Shown here piece by piece: positions 56,675-64,000 of a stretch of 64,000 bases of DNA; positions within the stretch are counted from its first letter, which is position 1, and each line of letters opens with the position of its first letter. The DNA lies in assembly GCF_005771405.1 (NCBI RefSeq), contig NZ_VAUA01000007.1, positions 1 to 64,000 on the forward strand, read 5' to 3'. The position numbers were made by a program, and so were the translations under genes. The stretch is from Parasedimentitalea maritima (lineage in GTDB: Bacteria; Pseudomonadota; Alphaproteobacteria; Rhodobacterales; Rhodobacteraceae). The notes under the pieces are model-generated. The model saw only the letters and a program-made list of their open reading frames with translations, ran no database searches and was not told the DNA's origin.

Positions 56675-57985
56675 ATGAAGAGAAGACAATTTGGAGCGCT
56701 CGCCACCGCCGCGCTTGTTATGGGTGGACCACTGCGTGCACTGGCGGATGAAACCTGCCAATCCCCCTATATGCCTAAGATTACTGGCCATGAAGAGTAC
56801 GTTTATATCTGGACGCTGGGCGTCGAAGGTATGGGCGACGGTCAGGATAAGATGGTCACGGTTGACCTGCGTCCGGGATCCGAAACCCGCGGTCAGGTGA
56901 TCAACAGCCTTTCGATTGGCGGCCGCAACGAGGCGCACCACGCTGGGTTCTCCGCCGACCGACGGTATCTTTGGGCTGGCGGACTCGATACCAACCGCAT
57001 CTTCATTTTTGACGTGCATTCCGATCCTGCAAACCCAGTTCTGCACAAGACAATTGATACTTTTGTCAAAGATGCCGATGGCCCGGTTGGCCCACATACG
57101 TTCTTTGCCTTGCCGGGGCGGATGATGATTACGGCTCTGTCTAATGACGATGACCACGGTGGTCGCACGGCGTTGGTCGAATATACAGACGAGGGCGACT
57201 TCGTTGAGACCCACTGGATGCCGACAGCTGAAGATATGCGCGGCGCCGAGGCCGTGGACGGCGCGGTTGCGGATGGCTTTGGCTATGATGTGCGGGCGCT
57301 GATCCGCAAGAATGTCATGCTGACATCGTCCTTTACCGGGTGGTCGAACTACATGATGGACTTTGGCCAGATGCTGGGTGACAGCGAAGCCATGAAGCGG
57401 TTTGGCAGCACCATTGTTCAGTGGGACCTGCACACGCGCCAGCCTAAGAAGGTGTTCAACGTACCCGGTGCACCATTGGAAATCCGTTTCCCATGGGGCC
57501 CCAATGCCAACTACGCGTTCTCGACCACGGCGCTGACCTCACAATTGTGGCTGATCCACGAAGACGACACAGGCGAATGGCAGGCCAAGGCTGTTGCCGA
57601 CATTGGTGATCCTACCAAGATCCCTCTGCCGGTTGATATTTCGCTGGCTGCGGATGATCAGACATTGTGGATCAACACCTTCCTTGATGGCATGACCCGC
57701 CTGTTTGACGTGTCCGACCCGCACCACCCAAAGCAGATCTATGAAAAGAAAATCGCCAGCCAAGTGAACATGGTGTCGCAAAGCTGGGATGGCAATCGGA
57801 TCTACTTCACCAGCTCACTGCTGGCCAACTGGGACAAAAAGGGCGCCGACGATCAGCAGTATCTCAAGGCCTTTACCTGGAACGGGTCCGAACTGGTGCC
57901 AGATTTTGAGCTCGATTTCTATGAGTTGCAGTTGGGCCGTGCACATTTGATGCGGTTTGGCAGTTCAGAGCTTTACAGCGCTTAA
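56675..57985 (+). CDS. mtoX: methanethiol oxidase (selenium-binding protein family)
   Basis: A 436-residue exported protein of the SELENBP family. A Tat-like signal (KRRQFGALATAALVMGGPLRALA) is followed by CQSPYMPKI, GRNEAHHAGFS and HTFFALPGRMM with conserved histidines, and later PLEIRFPWGP and PVDISLAADDQ. MtoX oxidises methanethiol with oxygen to formaldehyde, hydrogen sulfide and hydrogen peroxide. In the described Hyphomicrobium locus it lies with SCO1/SenC and MauG genes; both follow here. GGGAGG precedes the ATG. Confidence 0.88.
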   Translation: MKRRQFGALATAALVMGGPLRALADETCQSPYMPKITGHEEYVYIWTLGVEGMGDGQDKMVTVDLRPGSETRGQVINSLSIGGRNEAHHAGFSADRRYLWAGGLDTNRIFIFDVHSDPANPVLHKTIDTFVKDADGPVGPHTFFALPGRMMITALSNDDDHGGRTALVEYTDEGDFVETHWMPTAEDMRGAEAVDGAVADGFGYDVRALIRKNVMLTSSFTGWSNYMMDFGQMLGDSEAMKRFGSTIVQWDLHTRQPKKVFNVPGAPLEIRFPWGPNANYAFSTTALTSQLWLIHEDDTGEWQAKAVADIGDPTKIPLPVDISLAADDQTLWINTFLDGMTRLFDVSDPHHPKQIYEKKIASQVNMVSQSWDGNRIYFTSSLLANWDKKGADDQQYLKAFTWNGSELVPDFELDFYELQLGRAHLMRFGSSELYSA

Positions 57986-57995
57986 AAGCAGAGTG

Positions 57996-58020
57996 TTGGG
58001 CAGGCCCAGAGCCTGCCCAA
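57996..58020 (+). promoter_or_regulatory. intercistronic hairpin after mtoX
   Basis: TTGGGCAGGC and GCCTGCCCAA form a perfect 10-bp stem with a 5-base loop, 10 bases after the stop. No T tail, so likely mRNA protection or partial termination that lets mtoX exceed its maturation genes. Confidence 0.65.
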
Positions 58021-58051
58021 TGTGCGATCGCCAACCGGACAGGAAAGCAAT

Positions 58052-58756
58052 ATGAAACAACGCATTGTCACGACTTTGGGTGCCATTCTGCTGGCCTCCG
58101 GTGGTTTTTCCGGGCAGAATTCAACCCCAACCACGCCGGATGGCTCCATTGCCGCCTTGTTCCCGATGGGGGAAGAGTTTGAGTTCACGCCTCCCATCCC
58201 GGGCAGCTACAGGCTCTCAAACATTAAACCAGCTCCAGATGGCGCTGTACTGACACCGACGGGGACCAAACGAGACTTGTCGGATTTGCTGGACGGCAAA
58301 GTGTCATTGGTCAGCTTTGTCTACTTGATGTGTGGCGATGTGAATGGCTGCCCCTTGGCGGTTTCCACCCTGTTTGACATCTATGACAGCAGTCAATCGG
58401 CCCCGGATCTCGCTGACAACGTGCAGCTCGTCACCATCAGTTTTGATCCCGATCGCGACACGGTTGAGGCCATCGACTCCTTCGCCTATCCGATCACCAA
58501 TGATGCAACGGCGGATAAGAAAATTGGTTGGCACATCCTGACAACCGAAGATCAGGCGGCACTGAAACCAATTCTGGACGGCTTTGGGCAAGTGGTTGAT
58601 CGCTCAGACGATCCGGACAAACTGAACCATCTGTTACGTATGTTTCTGGTCGACCGGGACGGCAAAATTCGCAACATCTATGGGCTGGGTCTGATTGATC
58701 CGCGTCTGATGATGACCGATGTGGAAACCTTATTGATCGAAGACGGAACTTTGTAA
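58052..58756 (+). CDS. SCO1/SenC-family protein
   Basis: A 234-residue protein with an N-terminal export signal (TTLGAILLASGG) and a thioredoxin-like SCO fold. Copper ligands are the two cysteines in YLMCGDVNGCPLA, spaced C-X5-C rather than the commoner C-X3-C, and a histidine in LNHLLRMFLVDRDGK. In this setting it probably supplies copper to MtoX. ATG 58052 with AGGAAAG is preferred to the longer frame. Confidence 0.85.
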   Translation: MKQRIVTTLGAILLASGGFSGQNSTPTTPDGSIAALFPMGEEFEFTPPIPGSYRLSNIKPAPDGAVLTPTGTKRDLSDLLDGKVSLVSFVYLMCGDVNGCPLAVSTLFDIYDSSQSAPDLADNVQLVTISFDPDRDTVEAIDSFAYPITNDATADKKIGWHILTTEDQAALKPILDGFGQVVDRSDDPDKLNHLLRMFLVDRDGKIRNIYGLGLIDPRLMMTDVETLLIEDGTL

Positions 58757-58759
58757 TTG

Positions 58760-59974
58760 ATGTCCGTGTTTTCCAGACTGAAAACCCCAACACTGGCCCT
58801 GATCATGGTCACCGTGTGGTCGCCCGGCCTTCTCGCAGAACAAAGTGATCCCTCGGTTTGTCCAACATCGGATGGCAGCTGGTCCGAACGCGCATTGGAA
58901 CGAAGCCTTTCTACACAGTTGGGCCTGCCAACGGTTCCTCACCCGGTGGACAACCCGCCAACTGCTGAAAAAATTACCTTGGGGCGAAAGCTGTTCTTTG
59001 ACCGGCGTATGTCGATAAATGGCACCATGTCCTGTGCGATGTGCCACGTCCCCGAGCAGGGGTTTGCCAATTGGGAGTTGCAGACCTCGGTTGGGGTAGA
59101 AGGGCGCAGCGTCAAACGCAACGCTCCAACGATCATCAACACTGGCTTTCTGGATGTGCTGTTTCATGACGGGCGCGACATGTCGTTGGAAACGCAGTTC
59201 ATCATGCCGCTGATTTCACGCAATGAAATGGCCAATCCCTCGGTTGGGCGGGTGGTGGCATATCTTCAGGAGCAACCCGAATACCAACCGCTGTTCGACG
59301 CCGCCTTTGGGGCACCGCCGTCCCTTGATCGCATGGGTAAAGCATTGGGGGCGTATCAACGCACGCTCACGACCGGCGGTTCGGCTTTTGACCACTGGTA
59401 TTATGGCGGGGACAAAACCGCGTTGAGCGACAGCCAGACACGCGGTTTTGAACTGTTTCAAGGCAAGGCTGACTGCGCCTCGTGTCACGTTATTAACGAT
59501 CAATCAGCCCTGTTTACTGATCAAGAGTTTCACAACACTGGGTATGGGTGGCAGCGCGAACAGATCCGTCAAAACCCATCACCAACAACCCGCGTTCAGG
59601 TTGCCCCCAATGTCTTCCATGAAATAGATCTCGCCGTTGTTGCTTCGGTCAGCGCCCCGCCTCAGGCCGATCTGGGCCGGTATGAGGTCACCGAAGACCC
59701 AGATGATCGTTGGATGTTCCGCACACCACCGTTACGCAATGTGGCGATGACGCCGCCCTATATGCATGATGGGGCCTTGCCCGATCTGCGTTCCGTTATT
59801 GAGTTCTATAATCAGGGCGGTCCGGACCACGTCTTCAAAGACCTGCGCATTCGACCTCTGGATCTCAACAGTCAGGAAATGGACGATCTGGAGGCCTTCA
59901 TGCAGGCTTTGACATCTCCCGGGCTTGATTGCCTCGCTGCCGAGGCGCGTATCAACGCGCCTGATAATTTCTAG
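58760..59974 (+). CDS. MauG-like di-heme cytochrome c peroxidase
   Basis: A 404-residue periplasmic protein with a signal peptide (LALIMVTVWSPGLLA) and two heme-c sites, CAMCH near residue 94 and CASCH near 238, plus FFDRRMSINGTMSC and FRTPPLRNVAMTPPYMHDG, usual for MauG/CcpA proteins. It may mature MtoX or remove the peroxide it makes. ATG 58760 is taken; TTG 58757 directly precedes it. It begins three bases after the SCO stop. Confidence 0.87.
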   Translation: MSVFSRLKTPTLALIMVTVWSPGLLAEQSDPSVCPTSDGSWSERALERSLSTQLGLPTVPHPVDNPPTAEKITLGRKLFFDRRMSINGTMSCAMCHVPEQGFANWELQTSVGVEGRSVKRNAPTIINTGFLDVLFHDGRDMSLETQFIMPLISRNEMANPSVGRVVAYLQEQPEYQPLFDAAFGAPPSLDRMGKALGAYQRTLTTGGSAFDHWYYGGDKTALSDSQTRGFELFQGKADCASCHVINDQSALFTDQEFHNTGYGWQREQIRQNPSPTTRVQVAPNVFHEIDLAVVASVSAPPQADLGRYEVTEDPDDRWMFRTPPLRNVAMTPPYMHDGALPDLRSVIEFYNQGGPDHVFKDLRIRPLDLNSQEMDDLEAFMQALTSPGLDCLAAEARINAPDNF

Positions 59975-60042
59975 CATTGTAAAAAGCCCGACAAGATGAG
60001 AGTAGTCCCGAAATTCGAGATGCAGTCTCGTTTAATGATAAT

Positions 60043-60058
60043 ATCTCAATATTGAGAT
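60043..60058. promoter_or_regulatory. 16-base perfect palindrome upstream of formaldehyde dehydrogenase
   Basis: ATCTCAAT and ATTGAGAT meet without spacer, 26 bases before the ATG at 60084. A strong operator candidate for a dimeric repressor. Confidence 0.6.
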
Positions 60059-60083
60059 CAGACTAAGACCGAAGGGAATTCAG

Positions 60084-61196
60084 ATGCGTACCAGAGCGGC
60101 CGTTGCGATTGAGGCAGGTAAACCACTCGAAATCATGGAGGTGAACCTCGAAGGCCCAAAGGCTGGCGAAGTTCTGGTAGAAATCAAGGCCACCGGGCTT
60201 TGCCATACCGACGCGTTTACCCTGTCTGGTGCTGACCCCGAAGGGATGTTTCCAGCCATCTTGGGTCATGAAGGCGCCGGTGTGGTGCTAGAGGTCGGTG
60301 CAGGCGTCACCAGCTTGAAACCGGGCGATCATGTGATCCCGCTCTATACTCCTGAATGCCGGACCTGCGATTACTGCCTGAACCCAAAAACCAACCTGTG
60401 CCAGTCGATCCGCGAGACCCAGGGCGCAGGTGTGATGCCTGATGGGACCAGCCGGTTCTCCATGCTCGATGGCACACCAATCCTGCACTACATGGGCTGT
60501 TCAACCTTTGCCAACCACACTGTTCTGCCGGAAATTGCATTGGCAAAGGTTCGCAAAGACGCCCCATTCGACAAGATTTGCTATATCGGTTGTGGTGTGA
60601 CCACTGGTATTGGCGCGGTGATCAACACCGCCAAAGTCGAGATCGGCAGCAAGGCGATTGTCTTTGGTCTGGGTGGCATTGGTCTGAACGTCCTGCAGGG
60701 ATTGCGGATGGCAGGCGCGGATCAGATCATTGGCGTAGATCTGAACGACAGTAAGGTCGAAATGGCCAAACGTTTTGGCATGACCGACTTTGTGAACCCC
60801 GCCAACGTGACAGGCGATCTGGTCGCGCATCTGGTGGAACTCACCGGTGGCGGTGCGGATTATACCTTTGATGCAACTGGAAATGTTGGTGTCATGCGCA
60901 CTGCGCTGGAGGCCTCACACAAGGGGTGGGGAGAGTCGATCATCATCGGAGTCGCCCCTGCAGGCGCCGAAATATCCACGCGTCCGTTCCAATTGGTCAC
61001 AGGGCGCAGCTGGCGTGGTACAGCCTTCGGCGGCGCACGCGGACGTACCGATGTTCCCAAAATTGTTGATTGGTACATGGACGGAAAAATCGAGATTGAC
61101 CCGATGATTACCCATGTCCTGTCGCTCGACGACATCAACAAGGGCTTCGACCTCATGCATGCCGGAGAAAGCATTCGGGCCGTTGTAGAATTCTAA
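60084..61196 (+). CDS. S-(hydroxymethyl)glutathione dehydrogenase (class III ADH)
   Basis: A 370-residue zinc alcohol dehydrogenase of class III (FrmA/AdhI). Catalytic zinc site in ATGLCHTDAFTLSG and GHEGAGVV; structural zinc in ECRTCDYCLNPKTNLC; NAD fold GLGGIGLNVLQG; GRSWRGTAFGGARGR is diagnostic. It oxidises the glutathione adduct of formaldehyde. Placed right after the methanethiol genes, it would consume the formaldehyde MtoX releases. The matching S-formylglutathione hydrolase is not seen in the window. Confidence 0.92.
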   Translation: MRTRAAVAIEAGKPLEIMEVNLEGPKAGEVLVEIKATGLCHTDAFTLSGADPEGMFPAILGHEGAGVVLEVGAGVTSLKPGDHVIPLYTPECRTCDYCLNPKTNLCQSIRETQGAGVMPDGTSRFSMLDGTPILHYMGCSTFANHTVLPEIALAKVRKDAPFDKICYIGCGVTTGIGAVINTAKVEIGSKAIVFGLGGIGLNVLQGLRMAGADQIIGVDLNDSKVEMAKRFGMTDFVNPANVTGDLVAHLVELTGGGADYTFDATGNVGVMRTALEASHKGWGESIIIGVAPAGAEISTRPFQLVTGRSWRGTAFGGARGRTDVPKIVDWYMDGKIEIDPMITHVLSLDDINKGFDLMHAGESIRAVVEF

Positions 61197-61263
61197 CTGC
61201 CCACTAGCCGCAAAGATAAAGATACCAGCCGCCAACCATCGCGCGACATTTAGGGAGTAAAAC

Positions 61264-62472
61264 ATGGCCGTAGTGCATCAAATTCTGATTGTCGGCGGCG
61301 GTGCGGCCGGTATTGCAACAGCGAGCAGTCTGTTGAAGCGAAACAGCGCGCTGGACATTGCAATCATCGAACCATCTGACACGCATTACTATCAGCCCGG
61401 CTGGACAATGGTTGGCGGCGGGGTTTTCAAGAAAGGTGAAACTGCGCGGCCCATGACTGCGGTTTGGCCGAAGGCGGTCAAACGTATCAAAGCAGCGGTT
61501 GCAAGCTTTGCCCCTGACAGAGATCAGGTGATCCTGGCTGACGGGTCACCTGTTGGCTACAAAATCCTGATCGTCGCGCCCGGTTTGAAACTGGACTGGG
61601 ATGCAGTTGAAGGCCTGACAGATGTGCTGGGTCGCAACGGTGTCACCTCGAACTACCGCTATGATCTTGCTCCATATACTTGGGAATTGGTTCAGGATAT
61701 GCGTGGCAAGAAAGTCATTTTCACCCAGCCGGGAATGCCGATCAAATGTGCAGGCGCCCCGCAAAAAGCGATGTATCTGTCCTGTGACCACTGGATGCAG
61801 TCCGGGCAGTTGAAGGACATGGAGGTTTCGTTCTGCAACGCTGGTCCGGTTCTGTTTGGCTGCGCCCCCTATGTGCCTCCTCTGATGGAATACATCGGTA
61901 AATACGGGATCAATCTGGACTTCGGTCACAACCTGATCAAGATCGATGGGGATGCAAAAAAGGCCTGGTTCAAAGTCACTAAGGAAGGGGCAGAACCTGA
62001 AATTGTCGAACGTGAGTTTGATATGATCCACGTATGCCCGCCCCAATCTCCGCCAGATTTTATCAAGGAAAGCCCGCTCGCCGGGGCAGGTGGCTGGGTT
62101 GATGTTGATCAGGAAACACTACGCCACAGCCGGTTCGACAATATCTTCAGTTTGGGGGATGTGACCTCAACGCCAAATGCCAAAACCGTCGCGGCGGCCC
62201 GCAAACAGGCCCCAATTGTCGCCAAGAATGTGATTGCGTCGCTGAACGGACAAGACCCTAAACCACTGTATGATGGCTACGGTTCCTGTCCGCTCACGGT
62301 GGAAAAGGGAAAGATCATTCTGGCTGAATTTGGCTATGGTGGAAAAGTCATGCCAACCTTCCCTTGGGATTCAACCAAACCTCGCCGCGCAGCATGGTTC
62401 TTGAAAAAGTCAGTGTTGCCGACAGTTTACTGGAAGCTCATGCTCAAAGGCAGGGAGTGGCTGGCGCAATAA
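61264..62472 (+). CDS. sqr: sulfide:quinone oxidoreductase
   Basis: A 402-residue FAD enzyme. FAD-binding ILIVGGGAAGIATASSLL, then YYQPGWTMVGGGVFKK, the redox cysteine in PIKCAGAPQKAMYLSC, and FSLGDVTSTPNAKTVAAARKQAP near the end. The pattern fits type II SQR (eukaryote-like). It oxidises sulfide, the other product of MtoX, and passes electrons to the quinone pool. GGGAG stands before the ATG, 67 bases after the dehydrogenase. Confidence 0.88.
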   Translation: MAVVHQILIVGGGAAGIATASSLLKRNSALDIAIIEPSDTHYYQPGWTMVGGGVFKKGETARPMTAVWPKAVKRIKAAVASFAPDRDQVILADGSPVGYKILIVAPGLKLDWDAVEGLTDVLGRNGVTSNYRYDLAPYTWELVQDMRGKKVIFTQPGMPIKCAGAPQKAMYLSCDHWMQSGQLKDMEVSFCNAGPVLFGCAPYVPPLMEYIGKYGINLDFGHNLIKIDGDAKKAWFKVTKEGAEPEIVEREFDMIHVCPPQSPPDFIKESPLAGAGGWVDVDQETLRHSRFDNIFSLGDVTSTPNAKTVAAARKQAPIVAKNVIASLNGQDPKPLYDGYGSCPLTVEKGKIILAEFGYGGKVMPTFPWDSTKPRRAAWFLKKSVLPTVYWKLMLKGREWLAQ

Positions 62473-62513
62473 CTGCCCTATGTAGCGCTGATAAAAAGTG
62501 CGACCCCTGCACC

Positions 62514-64000
<1,487 letters not shown>

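Overview
The window looks like a chromosomal segment of a marine alphaproteobacterium of the Rhodobacterales (Roseobacter-type). The main support is a housekeeping block in the order murA, DUF2948, hisD, UPF0262, LMW phosphatase, infA, maf, RNase E/G, yacG, tRNA-Phe, which I recall as typical of that order. Genes for 4-hydroxyproline, sulfate-ester and methanethiol metabolism fit the same lifestyle. No species can be named from the sequence alone.

Region 1 (about 47-15,966) reads as an integrated mobilizable island. An initiator tRNA-Met (47-123) is followed by a serine recombinase reading toward it, a small ORF, a PemK-like gene, a metabolic cargo and a Mob/Pre-type relaxase. The right end (15,899-15,918) repeats the tRNA 3' end, with 12 identical bases, and is followed by a tRNA-style terminator. 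The cargo is a branched-chain-type ABC transporter operon (6,630-10,991) continuing without gaps into a Tm-1-like ATP-binding protein, a PEP-hydrolase-family TIM barrel and an SRPBCC protein. The first two correspond to the two halves of the tomato Tm-1 protein. The operon is read divergently from a regulator that joins a PEP-hydrolase-like domain to an AAA+ module lacking GAFTGA, and from a second PEP-hydrolase-like gene. Several island genes are broken: single-base losses in the recombinase and livG, an in-frame TGA in the regulator, and an apparent deletion fusing the two permeases.

Region 2 (16-26.7 kb) holds an IS5-type remnant, a hydroxyproline catabolism pair (deaminase and epimerase) with a GntR regulator, a DUF2478 protein, and a glucose-type ABC transporter (GtsA-like) beside a divergent two-component system.

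Region 3 (26.8-34.9 kb) is tRNA-Thr, the conserved housekeeping block and tRNA-Phe.

Region 4 (35-52.5 kb) is accessory. It has two secreted ClpP-fold proteins, a GntR-controlled polar amino-acid transporter with a kynureninase-like enzyme, rlmF, a MYG1-family protein, an HxlR-controlled cupin/hydrolase pair with twin operators, a heme-c GGDEF-EAL protein, trmL and a LysR regulator.

Region 5 (52.6-64 kb) has an arylsulfatase, an Lrp/AzlCD unit and a coherent C1-sulfur module. MtoX methanethiol oxidase, SCO and MauG-like maturation proteins, glutathione-dependent formaldehyde dehydrogenase and sulfide:quinone oxidoreductase could together turn CH3SH into formaldehyde and sulfide and remove both. 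A LysR gene and the start of a haloalkane dehalogenase-like gene close the window. All functions are assigned by recognising motifs and family resemblance by eye; no database search was run.
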